Assembly: GCA_900556535.1 (NCBI GenBank)
Contig: USPI01000032.1
Span: forward strand, 1-11,095
Length of the DNA: 11,095 nt
Direction of reading: 5' to 3'
DNA from: an uncultured Eubacteriales bacterium
Lineage (GTDB): Bacteria; Bacillota; Clostridia; Oscillospirales; Oscillospiraceae
Shown: positions 1-6,346 of the stretch, piece after piece
How the letters are laid out: each line of letters starts with the position of its first letter
Numbering within the stretch: the stretch's first letter is position 1
The notes under the pieces: generated by a model
Database searches by the model: none
Told to the model about the DNA's origin: nothing
What the model saw: the letters and a program-made list of their open reading frames with translations, nothing else
Program-made: the position numbers and the translations under genes

Positions 1-63
1 GATCACAACAAATCTTGTTCGTATATTAACACAATGTTTTTTACAATAAAAATACAAATACCA

Positions 64-117
64 TTGCGGCTATCATATTTTTCTGATATGATAATGTCGA
101 AAAGAGTCAAACAGGAG
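64..117 (+). promoter_or_regulatory. Promoter of the LysR gene with overlapping palindrome and RBS
   Basis: The -35 box is TTGCGG (64-69). After 17 nt comes an extended -10, TGA-TATGAT (84-92), which puts the start of transcription near 99. The RBS is AGGAG at 113-117. A perfect inverted repeat, TATCATAT (71-78) and ATATGATA (86-93) with a 7-nt spacer, covers the spacer and the -10. A protein bound there would block the polymerase, which suits LysR autorepression (inference). Positions 1-63 are AT-rich and hold no supported gene. They may be the promoter side of a divergent gene outside the window. Confidence 0.6.
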
Positions 118-128
118 TATTGAATCAA

Positions 129-1082
129 ATGGATCTGAGAACGCTTAAATATTTCTCGGTCGTGGCGGAGGAGCTTAACATCACGCACGCCGCCGAGAGG
201 CTCTGCATGAGTCAGCCGCCGCTGAGCAACCAGATGAAGGCTCTTGAGGAGGAGCTGGGTATCAAGCTGTTCATCCGCGGCAAGCGCCAGCTTCAGCTCA
301 CGGACGCGGGAAAGCTGCTTTTCCAGCGCGCCGTGCAGATCCTCGACATGGCAGAGAAAACCCGCCACGAGGTCATGAGCATGAGCGGCGGCATGAGCGG
401 CACGATAAACATCGGCATGGTCGAGGGCCGCGCTCCGTTTCTGACCGCGCGCTGGATCGCCGGCTTCAAGGAGGAGTACCCCGCCGTGAGGTACAGCCTA
501 TGGAACGGCAGCAGCGACGACGTGCTCGAGCGTATGCGCCAGGGGCTGGTCGATCTTGCGGTCATAGCCGCGCCCTATGATACGGAGCACCTTGAGGGCT
601 TTGCCGTCGGGAGAGGGCCGTGGGTCGCGATAATGTCGCGCTCAAACCCGCTCGCCGCCGAGGAGGGCGACTCGATATCGCTCGAAAAGCTCGCCGGAAA
701 GCCGCTTATAATCCCAAGCCGCCCGTCGCGCATCGACGCGATACGCTCGTGGTTTGCCGAGGTCGGCAAGGAGCCGAGCATCTTCTGCACCATGTCAAAC
801 TACATCGACGCCGTCGCGCTTGCGGAGCTTGACATCGGCATCGCCATCTTCCCGCGCACGACCTACACGCCGAACGATCTGCTCGTCACGAAGGTCATCA
901 CCGAGCCCGCGCGGCAGATAGAATACGTGCTCGTGCGGCATAAAAACCGCGAGCCGAGCGAGCTTATGACGGAGTTTATAAACTTCGTGCGCGACACCGA
1001 GGACACCACCGCCGACGACCCCGATTTCAGCGAGATCCTAAAGCATGAGTACACGCCCCCGAAGGATACGCCCTTCCTGTGA
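129..1082 (+). CDS. LysR-family transcriptional regulator
   Basis: A DNA-binding regulator of 317 aa, the usual LysR length. Residues 1-60 form the winged helix-turn-helix, with the characteristic stretch SQPPLSNQMKALEEELG around residues 28-44 and the LTDAG wing. Residues about 88-290 form the periplasmic-binding-like effector domain (GTINIGMVEG, then DLAVIAAP and a second lobe). I chose the ATG at 129. An in-frame TTG at 120 lies only 2 nt behind the AGGAG at 113-117, whereas 129 is 11 nt away. The gene has its own promoter with a palindrome over the -10 box, which suggests autoregulation. Its left neighbour is outside the window and the gene on its right is convergent, so its target and effector cannot be deduced. 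The tail after residue 290 (DTEDTTADDPDFSEIL...) is acidic and not typical. Family is certain; function is unknown. Confidence 0.95.
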   Translation: MDLRTLKYFSVVAEELNITHAAERLCMSQPPLSNQMKALEEELGIKLFIRGKRQLQLTDAGKLLFQRAVQILDMAEKTRHEVMSMSGGMSGTINIGMVEGRAPFLTARWIAGFKEEYPAVRYSLWNGSSDDVLERMRQGLVDLAVIAAPYDTEHLEGFAVGRGPWVAIMSRSNPLAAEEGDSISLEKLAGKPLIIPSRPSRIDAIRSWFAEVGKEPSIFCTMSNYIDAVALAELDIGIAIFPRTTYTPNDLLVTKVITEPARQIEYVLVRHKNREPSELMTEFINFVRDTEDTTADDPDFSEILKHEYTPPKDTPFL

Positions 1083-1095
1083 TTTAATATACGCA

Positions 1096-1131
1096 AAAAC
1101 GGCCCTGCCTCAAACGAGACAGAGCCGTTTT
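1096..1131. terminator. Bidirectional intrinsic terminator between the LysR gene and the ATPase gene
   Basis: The hairpin has 16-nt arms, 1096-1111 (AAAACGGCCCTGCCTC) and 1116-1131, with the 4-nt loop AAAC. Fourteen of 16 positions pair on the + strand. The other two are C-A mismatches there but G-U pairs in the - strand RNA, which also ends in five U. It therefore serves the ATPase transcript (stop at 1142) best and the LysR transcript (stop at 1082) second. Confidence 0.85.
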
Positions 1132-1141
1132 GGTTTATTTA

Positions 1142-3028
1142 TCAGAGCTTTTGCACGCGCAGGGCACGCATTGCGTTCAGGACCGCGATGACCATGACGC
1201 CGACATCGGCGAAGATCGCCGCGCCCATTGCCGCGACGCCGAGCGCCACCAGAACCAGGCAGGCAAACTTGATGCCGAGGGCAAAGACGATATTCTCATA
1301 CACGATGCGGATGCACTTGCGCGAGATTTTGATCGCCTTGGATATTTTCATCGGGTCGTCGTCCATGAGCACGACGTCGGCGGCCTCGATCGCCGCATCC
1401 GAGCCCATCGCGCCCATTGCGATGCCGATGTCCGCGCGCGAGAGCACGGGCGCATCGTTTATGCCGTCGCCGACGAAGGCTAGCTTCGCCTTGCCGCTCT
1501 GCACGGCGAGAAGCTGCTCCACCCGCTCGACCTTATCGGCAGGCAGGAGCCGGCTGTGCACCTCGTCGATGCCGAGCTGCGCCGCGACCTTTTCGGCAAC
1601 GGAGCTTGAGTCGCCCGTGAGCATGACGGTCTTTTCGACGCCCGCCCTTTTAAGCTCCGCGACGGCCTGCTTCGAGGTGGGCTTCACCACGTCGGAAATG
1701 ATGATATGTCCCGAATACCTGCCGTCGATGGCAACGTGGACGATGGTGCCCGCGCTGCGGCAGTCGGTGTATTCAATGCCGAGCGTGCGCATGAGGCGGT
1801 CGTTTCCGGCGGCGATCTTATGCCCGTCTACCGTGGCGGTCACGCCGCTGCCGCTTATCTCCTCGATATCGGAAACGCGGCTGCGGTCGATCTCCTTGCC
1901 GTAGGCGGTGCGCAGGCTCTTGCTTATCGGGTGGGACGAGGCGCACTCGGCAAGCGCCGCAAACTCAAGCAGCTTTTCGTCCTCTATCGGGCAGTGGTGT
2001 ATACCGCTGACTTCGAAAACGCCCTTCGTGAGCGTGCCGGTCTTATCGAACACGACGGTTTTCGTCTGCGACAGCGCCTCAAGGAAGTTCGAGCCCTTCA
2101 CGAGCACACCCTCGCGGCTTGCTCCGCCCAAGCCCGCGAAAAAGCTGAGCGGGATGCTGATAACGAGCGCGCAGGGGCAGCTTACGATCAAAAACGCAAG
2201 TGCGCGGTAGAGCCAGACGGTCCACTCGCCGCCCAGACCCATAAACAGCACCCTCACCAGCGGCGGCAGCAGCGCGAGAGCAAGTGCGCTGTAGCACACG
2301 ATGGGGGTATACACCCTCGCAAAGCGCGATATAAACTGCTCCGAGCGCGACTTGCGCATACCCGAATTCTCGACGAGCTCGAGTATTTTCGACACCGTCG
2401 ATTCGCCGAAGGGCTTCGTTGTTCTGACCTTCAAAACGCCCGTCATATTTATGCAGCCGCTTATGATCTCCTCGCCCTCGGCAATGTCGCGCGGGAGGCT
2501 CTCGCCCGTGAGTGCGCTCGTATTTATCGTTGATTCGCCCTCAACGACGACGCCGTCAATGGGCACCTTTTCGCCCGGCTGGACGACAATTATGCTGCCG
2601 GTCCCGACCTCGTCGGGATCGACCTGCTCGAGCTTGCCGTCGCGCTCAACGTTGGCATAGTCCGGGCGGATGTCCATGAGCGCCGTTATGTCGCGGCGGC
2701 TCTTGCCGACGGCGTAGCTCTGGAAAAGCTCACCTATCTGATAAAAGAGCATGACGAACACGGCCTCGTTGAAGTCGCCGCTTTTTTCGATCAGGGCGAG
2801 CACGATGGCGCCCACCGTGGCGACCGCCATGAGGAAGTTCTCATCGAAAACGCGGCCGTTTAAAATGCCCTTGCCCGCCTTGCGCAGAATGTCATAGCCG
2901 ATAACGAAATACGCCGCAAGGTAGAGCAGCATCGCCGGCACACCTTGTATCGGCAGCAGGTTGAGCCCCGCCAGGATAAGCGCCGCTATGATTATCCGCA
3001 CAAGCACTTTTTTCTGCTTTTTATTCAT
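1142..3028 (-). CDS. P1B-type heavy-metal translocating ATPase (Zn/Cd/Pb class)
   Basis: An inner-membrane pump that exports soft divalent cations at the cost of ATP. The 628 aa show all the core motifs: TGES (174-177) in the actuator domain, CPC (284-286) in the metal-passing helix, DKTGT with the phosphorylated Asp328, the HP pair (366-367), TGD near 471, and GDGIND (520-525). Lys587 and Asp608 in the last helices match the Lys/Asp pair of the ZntA/CadA group (P1B-2), so Zn, Cd or Pb is more likely than Cu. The N-terminus begins directly with a Lys-rich segment and a membrane helix, and there is no CxxC metal-binding domain. That domain is instead encoded by the small HMA gene 45 bp upstream, in the same transcript. 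RBS AAGGA lies 9 nt before the ATG. Expression is probably controlled by the divergent ArsR-AraC protein. The exact metal is not certain. Confidence 0.96.
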   Translation of the reverse strand: MNKKQKKVLVRIIIAALILAGLNLLPIQGVPAMLLYLAAYFVIGYDILRKAGKGILNGRVFDENFLMAVATVGAIVLALIEKSGDFNEAVFVMLFYQIGELFQSYAVGKSRRDITALMDIRPDYANVERDGKLEQVDPDEVGTGSIIVVQPGEKVPIDGVVVEGESTINTSALTGESLPRDIAEGEEIISGCINMTGVLKVRTTKPFGESTVSKILELVENSGMRKSRSEQFISRFARVYTPIVCYSALALALLPPLVRVLFMGLGGEWTVWLYRALAFLIVSCPCALVISIPLSFFAGLGGASREGVLVKGSNFLEALSQTKTVVFDKTGTLTKGVFEVSGIHHCPIEDEKLLEFAALAECASSHPISKSLRTAYGKEIDRSRVSDIEEISGSGVTATVDGHKIAAGNDRLMRTLGIEYTDCRSAGTIVHVAIDGRYSGHIIISDVVKPTSKQAVAELKRAGVEKTVMLTGDSSSVAEKVAAQLGIDEVHSRLLPADKVERVEQLLAVQSGKAKLAFVGDGINDAPVLSRADIGIAMGAMGSDAAIEAADVVLMDDDPMKISKAIKISRKCIRIVYENIVFALGIKFACLVLVALGVAAMGAAIFADVGVMVIAVLNAMRALRVQKL

Positions 3029-3073
3029 TATCCTCAGTCCTTACAGCGTTTTTCCCAAAATCCGAGCCGCGGC

Positions 3074-3292
3074 TCAGAGATATATCTCGCAGTCGTCCTC
3101 GACCTTCTTGCAGTTTCTGACGACGTTTTTCATGACCTCGTCAACGTCCGCGCCCTCTACAAACTCAACGGTCATCTTCTGGGTCATGAAGTTCACGGCA
3201 GCGGCCGCAACACCCTCGGTCTCAGACGCGGCGTTCTCCATGAGATTGGCGCAGTTTGCGCAGTCAACTTCGATCTTGTAGGTCTTTTTCAT
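3074..3292 (-). CDS. Small stand-alone heavy-metal-associated (HMA) domain protein
   Basis: A 72-aa cytosolic protein made of one ferredoxin-like HMA domain. The metal site is DCANCA, with Cys residues at positions 11 and 14. The usual GMxCxxC loop has become VDCANC, with an acidic Asp in place of Met. An Asp next to the CxxC is typical of the Zn/Cd/Pb-type HMA domains of ZntA and CadA, so it fits the ATPase metal class. The C-terminal part is acidic (VEDDCEIYL) and holds further Cys residues, NCKK and DDC, that could add ligands. It is the first gene of the operon, with RBS GAGGAG before the ATG, and the ATPase follows after 45 bp. It most likely delivers metal to, or regulates, the pump that lacks this domain (inference from context). 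Confidence 0.9.
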   Translation of the reverse strand: MKKTYKIEVDCANCANLMENAASETEGVAAAAVNFMTQKMTVEFVEGADVDEVMKNVVRNCKKVEDDCEIYL

Positions 3293-3317
3293 TGTAATTC
3301 TCCTCGTCGTTTTTTAT

Positions 3318-3346
3318 TTGAACAATTAAATGATTGCTTAATCGTT
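3318..3346. promoter_or_regulatory. Candidate ArsR-type operator shared by the two divergent genes
   Basis: An AT-rich imperfect palindrome. It can be read as AACAATTAA (3321-3329), 8 nt, TTAATCGTT (3338-3346), with 8 of 9 pairs. It can also be read as TTGAACAAT (3318-3326), 6 nt, ATTGCTTAA (3333-3341), with 7 of 9 pairs. The TGAACA-like half-site resembles known ArsR/SmtB operators. It covers the -35 box of the + strand promoter and lies just behind the predicted start point of the - strand promoter, so one bound dimer could repress both. Which register is used cannot be told. Confidence 0.6.
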
Positions 3347-3362
3347 ATGCTTGCAGTATAAT
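3334..3362 (+). promoter_or_regulatory. Promoter of the ArsR-AraC fusion gene
   Basis: TTGCTT (3334-3339), 17 nt, then TATAAT (3357-3362), a near-consensus sigma-A promoter. Transcription should start near 3369, about 73 nt before the chosen ATG at 3442. It rules out translation starts inside or before the promoter. Confidence 0.75.
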
Positions 3363-3383
3363 CAGTATGCACCGAAAAGTCAA
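3355..3383 (-). promoter_or_regulatory. Promoter of the HMA-ATPase operon
   Basis: Read on the - strand: TTGACT (3383-3378), 17 nt, then TATACT (3360-3355), giving a start of transcription near 3348. Its -10 box overlaps the -10 box of the opposite promoter by four bases, so both cannot be open at once. The palindrome at 3318-3346 lies in the first bases transcribed. Confidence 0.75.
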
Positions 3384-3441
3384 CGCTTACGGCGTCTATT
3401 CTTCCGAATGGGCTAAAATCACTTCCGAATGGAGCAACGAT

Positions 3442-4212
3442 ATGGAAAACGGGAAAACGCTGCCGCACGATCACGGCGAGGGGATAAGCGGGCAGCTGCG
3501 CGAGAACATGGAAAAAACGGAGAGCTTCCGCACGGTCGCGGACGTATTTAAGCTGCTTGCCGATCCGAGCAGAGTGCGCATATTCTGGCTTTTGTGCCAC
3601 TGCTCGGAGTGTGTTGTGAACATATCTTTTTTGACGGGAATGACCAGCCCCGCCGTTTCGCATCATCTAAGGCAGCTTCGCGCCGCAGGGCTTATCGAGA
3701 GCCGCCGCGACGGGAAGGAGGTCTATTACCGTGCCGCCGCGACCGAGCAGGTGCGTCTGCTGCACGGTGCGATGGAAAAGACGATGCAGATAGCCTGCCC
3801 CGAGGAAAAATCCGGCGACATTTCCAGTGTGCCTGAGCTGCCGGAGCTTGATGCCGGCATCGGCGGCGAGGGAAAATACTCCCCTCAGCAGCTTGAAACG
3901 ATACGGCAGGTGCACGATCTGCTGACGGATAATCTCGACCGGCGCTTCACGATTGAGGAGCTGTCGCGGCGCTTTCTGATAAATCCGTCGTCGCTCAAGG
4001 AGATGTTCAAGGGCGTATACGGGAAATCGCTCGCGGCGCACATTAAAGAGCACCGCATGGAGCTTGCCGCGCGGCTTCTGAGCGAGACCGAGCTCAGCAT
4101 CGCCGAGATAGCCGAGCGCGTCGGCTACGAGAGCCAGAGCAAATTCTCTGCGGAATTTCGCAAGACCTACGGCCGCCTCCCCTCCGAGCACCGCCGCAAC
4201 AACTGCCGTTGA
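3442..4212 (+). CDS. ArsR-AraC fusion transcriptional regulator (metal-responsive)
   Basis: A 256-aa regulator with two different DNA-binding modules. Residues about 28-120 are an ArsR/SmtB winged helix: VADVFKLLADPSRVRIFWLL, then a CHCSEC cluster (Cys52, Cys54, Cys57), then the recognition helix SPAVSHHLRQLRAAGLI and the wing SRRDGKEVYY. The Cys cluster sits where ArsR and CadC have ELCVCD, their soft-metal site. The N-terminal PHDHG (8-12) and Cys119 may add ligands. Residues about 148-250 are an AraC-type double HTH: FTIEELSRRFLINPSSLKEMFK, then LSIAEIAERVGYESQSKFSAEFRKTYG in two parts. I chose the ATG at 3442 because GGAG lies 7 nt before it. The frame stays open upstream to a TTG at 3334, but that lies inside the promoter, and the ATG at 3367 would have no leader. 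It probably represses the efflux operon until metal binds; the role of the AraC half is unknown. Confidence 0.92.
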   Translation: MENGKTLPHDHGEGISGQLRENMEKTESFRTVADVFKLLADPSRVRIFWLLCHCSECVVNISFLTGMTSPAVSHHLRQLRAAGLIESRRDGKEVYYRAAATEQVRLLHGAMEKTMQIACPEEKSGDISSVPELPELDAGIGGEGKYSPQQLETIRQVHDLLTDNLDRRFTIEELSRRFLINPSSLKEMFKGVYGKSLAAHIKEHRMELAARLLSETELSIAEIAERVGYESQSKFSAEFRKTYGRLPSEHRRNNCR

Positions 4213-4328
4213 GGCAGTTCGTTACCGACATCGGAAATGGTCTTTATTGCGATAGCTCGACAACTGACTGCCGGCAAAAACGCCGCATTTAGTGCGAAAA
4301 AGCAAACAAAGAAATCAGCCGAAAAGCC

Positions 4329-4357
4329 TTGAAAACGCTGCATCGGAGGACTATAAT
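4329..4357 (+). promoter_or_regulatory. Promoter of the HdeD-family gene
   Basis: TTGAAA (4329-4334), 17 nt, then TATAAT (4352-4357), close to consensus. The start of transcription is expected near 4364, ahead of the AAGGAAGG ribosome site (4376-4383). The gene is thus transcribed separately from the ArsR-AraC gene. The gap 4213-4328 holds no gene, and I see no convincing terminator with a T-run in it, only small stems such as CCGA-CA-TCGG. Confidence 0.75.
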
Positions 4358-4390
4358 CCAAGTAAAATCAACACAAAGGAAGGATGTTTT

Positions 4391-4924
4391 ATGAACAAGA
4401 CAACAATGCGCACCTTGAGTATCCTCGCGGGCGTGCTGCTGATAGCGGCGGGCATTTTCTGCCTGTGCAACAAGCAGGCTGCGGTGGTCTCGGCTGGAGT
4501 TATCCTCGGCGTGTTCATGCTGTGCGCGGGCATTGTCGAGATAGTTCTGTTCTCCGTCGGCGGAGGGCTCGTGTTCGGCGCGGGCTGGCTGCTGCTTGAC
4601 GGCGTGCTTACGGTGCTGCTGTCGATGCTGCTGCTGTTTAACCGCTGGTTCTCGATGGTCTCGCTGCCGCTGCTGTTCACGCTGTGGCTGCTTTTCACGG
4701 GCGTCACGAGATTCGTCAGCGCCTTCGACCTTCGCGTGCTCGGCGTCAGGGCATGGGGCTGGGTGCTCGCGCTCGGTATCGTGCTGCTCGCGCTCGGCAT
4801 CATAGGGCTGCTTGACCCCGTGGTGAGCACGGTCGCGTTTGCGATAACCCTCGGCGTTGCATTCATTCTCGAGGGTCTGAGCATCGTCGCGTGCACCCTC
4901 ATCGCAATAAAGGCCGACATCTGA
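4391..4924 (+). CDS. HdeD/DUF308-family multi-pass membrane protein
   Basis: A 177-aa, very hydrophobic protein with about six membrane helices (roughly residues 9-27, 31-54, 63-83, 88-107, 120-142 and 145-170) and short loops. The repeated pattern of GxxxxxxG-rich helices, GWLLLDG (65-71), and the short polar turns (FNRWFS, FDLRVLGVRAWGW) match the HdeD acid-resistance/DUF308 family. In E. coli HdeD helps protect dense cultures from acid. In Firmicutes the biochemical role is unknown, so the name gives family only. The ATG at 4391 has an AAGGAAGG ribosome site at good spacing. The frame is open back to 4292, but the promoter lies within that stretch. The gene is a single transcription unit ending in a hairpin. 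Confidence 0.88.
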   Translation: MNKTTMRTLSILAGVLLIAAGIFCLCNKQAAVVSAGVILGVFMLCAGIVEIVLFSVGGGLVFGAGWLLLDGVLTVLLSMLLLFNRWFSMVSLPLLFTLWLLFTGVTRFVSAFDLRVLGVRAWGWVLALGIVLLALGIIGLLDPVVSTVAFAITLGVAFILEGLSIVACTLIAIKADI

Positions 4925-4941
4925 ATAACCGCACGACACAA

Positions 4942-4976
4942 AAACTGCCCCGCACCGTAACGGTGTGAGGCAGTTT
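4942..4976. terminator. Bidirectional intrinsic terminator between the HdeD-family and thioesterase genes
   Basis: The arms are 4942-4957 (AAACTGCCCCGCACCG) and 4961-4976 with a 3-nt loop TAA. Pairing is 14 Watson-Crick pairs plus one G-U and one mismatch on the + strand. In - strand RNA the mismatch becomes G-U and the stem is followed by five U, against three U on the + strand. It best serves the thioesterase transcript, whose stop is at 5045, and also ends the HdeD-family transcript. Confidence 0.85.
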
Positions 4977-5044
4977 CCGCATAATTGGCAAAAATAAAGA
5001 GGTGTTATAAGAATTGTTAATTAAAGAAAAGGGGTATGCTCGGT

Positions 5045-5791
5045 TCAGTCCTCATTAACGGCGAGGAAGCCGAAGCAGGCGCATTTGCCGTCCTCACGGC
5101 GGGCGCCGAGCTGCCAGCCGCCATCTACCTTTTTCTTGTAGATCTTAAGCTGCTCGCCCTCCATGCAGGCGGTGACATAGCGCATCTCCATGCTCCTTAT
5201 GGGAAGCTGCGCAAGCTCGTCCGCGGTGAAGCAGTCGAGGAACACGCGCACATAGGCGACATTATTCATATGGCGGCCGATATCAATGCTCTCCGAGCGC
5301 ACGATGTATGTAAACATCTCCTCGGAGTCGTCGAACTCGTCCTTGAAGCGGCTGAGCTTGCCGCCGCAGGGAAGCTCGTTATAAAACTCAAAATCATCGG
5401 GGAAGCCGAACTCGGAAAAGCGCACAAAGCCCGTATCACGGTTGAGGACGACCCACTCCGTGAGCCCCTCGGCGATGAGCTTCTCTCCGCAGCGGATGTC
5501 ATAGCCGCGGTAGCCGCGCACGGCGTTGGGCTTGCACTGCTTTGCCCAAGTCGTGACCGTTACCTCGTCCAGCAGCTTCGCCTCGTTTATAAAATCTATC
5601 CTCGTGTGCGTTGCGACCCAGTAGCAGTTTCGCTTTGCCAGAGCGGCGGTGCCGTTGCCGATATCCTCCGCATGAAACGCCGCGGCATTCTGAAACATCG
5701 TGAACGCCGTCGTCGGCTTCATCTTCGGCTCCTTGCCGCACATATCCGGCGTGATGGTGATATTAAATGAAAACTTAGGGGTACTTGTCAT
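5045..5791 (-). CDS. Acyl-ACP thioesterase (double hotdog, FatA/FatB-like)
   Basis: A 248-aa cytosolic enzyme of the acyl-ACP thioesterase family, which hydrolyses acyl-ACP to free fatty acid and ACP. Two hotdog folds can be seen. The first runs about 5-125 (long helix TTAFTMFQNAAAFHAEDIG, then strands ending TEWVVLNRDTGF). The second runs about 160-245 and holds SIDIGRHMNNVAYVR (168-182). Asp170 and His174 match the catalytic Asp and His of plant FatB, and Cys209 matches its Cys320. The FatB Asn283 position is Gly172, however, and the Glu319 position appears to be Ala208, so the active site is a variant. RBS GGAGG lies just before the ATG and the gene is monocistronic, with its own promoter and terminator. 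Substrate chain length cannot be read from the sequence. Confidence 0.92.
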   Translation of the reverse strand: MTSTPKFSFNITITPDMCGKEPKMKPTTAFTMFQNAAAFHAEDIGNGTAALAKRNCYWVATHTRIDFINEAKLLDEVTVTTWAKQCKPNAVRGYRGYDIRCGEKLIAEGLTEWVVLNRDTGFVRFSEFGFPDDFEFYNELPCGGKLSRFKDEFDDSEEMFTYIVRSESIDIGRHMNNVAYVRVFLDCFTADELAQLPIRSMEMRYVTACMEGEQLKIYKKKVDGGWQLGARREDGKCACFGFLAVNED

Positions 5792-5825
5792 GGTATTCCC
5801 TCCTCGAACAAGTTATACATATTTC

Positions 5826-5878
5826 AGTATATCACCTGCTTTTAAGTTTTCAATTAAACTTTGTTCAAATTAATTGAA
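5826..5878 (-). promoter_or_regulatory. Promoter of the thioesterase gene with AT-rich candidate operator
   Basis: On the - strand: TTGAAA (5853-5848), 16 nt, TATACT (5831-5826), giving a start near 5819. Upstream of and overlapping the -35 box are repeated TTGAA/TTCAA elements: + strand TTCAA at 5849 and 5864, and TTGAA at 5874. There is also a CAATTAA (5851-5857) / TTAATTG (5870-5876) inverted repeat. These resemble, loosely, operators of fatty-acid regulators such as FabT (TTTGA...TCAAA). The promoter is well supported; the operator is only a suggestion. Confidence 0.6.
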
Positions 5879-5931
5879 GTATTTTCACGAAGGTCATGAT
5901 TAAGCAGAATGCCGCCGCGTGTCTAAACGCT

Positions 5932-6333
5932 TTACAGGACCGCGCCGAGAGCCTTGCATTTAGCAAGCGTCTGTGCGTCCGGCTCGCCCTGACAGATGAC
6001 GCTCGGGCACACGAGGCTGATCCCCGCCGCGCGGCAATCGTCCTCCCAGAGCTGCATCCAGTCTCCGTCGCCCCAGCCGTATGAGCCGAAGAGCGCAACT
6101 CTTTTGCCCGCAAGCGAGCCCTTCACGCTCTCGAACATCGGCTCGAATTCGCTCTCCTCGAGAGCCTCCGCACCCATCGCGGGGCAGCCGAAGGCGATGC
6201 CGTCAAGCTCCGCAGCCTGTGCTGCGCCGAAATCCGCGGCGCTTATGAGCGGTGCGCCCGCGCCCTCGGCTACCGCCTTTGCCATGGCCTCGGTGTTACC
6301 CGTGCCGCTCCAATATACAACGGCTTTTTTCAT
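5932..6333 (-). CDS. Flavodoxin, short-chain type
   Basis: A 133-aa flavodoxin, an FMN-binding electron carrier that can replace ferredoxin when iron is short. The phosphate-binding loop is WSGTGNTEAMA (8-18). It is followed by the usual alternating beta strands: the GCPAMG loop at the isoalloxazine site, VALFGSYGWGDGDWM (the second flavin loop), and the C-terminal ADAQTL-like helix region. The start is the ATG at 6333. A GAAAGG ribosome site ends 9 nt before it, whereas an ATG at 6342 touches that site. It is the last gene of the - strand cluster, 13 bp after the DUF3793 gene, whose stop codon overlaps the ribosome site, so the two are probably translated together. No clear terminator was found between its stop and the thioesterase promoter. 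Confidence 0.94.
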   Translation of the reverse strand: MKKAVVYWSGTGNTEAMAKAVAEGAGAPLISAADFGAAQAAELDGIAFGCPAMGAEALEESEFEPMFESVKGSLAGKRVALFGSYGWGDGDWMQLWEDDCRAAGISLVCPSVICQGEPDAQTLAKCKALGAVL

Positions 6334-6346
6334 TATTATCATCCTT

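Noticed and set aside
120..122. TTG as start of the LysR gene.
   Set aside because: Only 2 nt separate it from the AGGAG. The ATG at 129 fits and gives the standard LysR N-terminus MDLRTLKYF.
3334..3441. Longer N-terminus for the ArsR-AraC protein from TTG 3334 or ATG 3367.
   Set aside because: The first lies in the -35 box and the second at the expected start of transcription. The added residues are not family-like.
3667..4191. A 174-codon - strand frame opposite the ArsR-AraC gene.
   Set aside because: A shadow of the two HTH domains, without motifs or ribosome site.
4289..4941. Two - strand frames of about 200 codons opposite the HdeD-family gene.
   Set aside because: Low-complexity Gln/His/Arg- or Ser/Thr-rich translations that mirror the membrane protein codons. 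No start signals.
4985..5011. Promoter-like TTGGCA-15-TATAAG on the + strand, pointing into the thioesterase gene from its 3' side.
   Set aside because: The spacing is short, the stretch is AT-rich by chance, and no + strand gene follows. An antisense RNA is possible but not supported.
5036..5770. A 244-codon + strand frame with an AAAGGGG-like site before its ATG.
   Set aside because: It mirrors the thioesterase, which has family motifs, a promoter and a terminator. The translation shows no recognisable domain.
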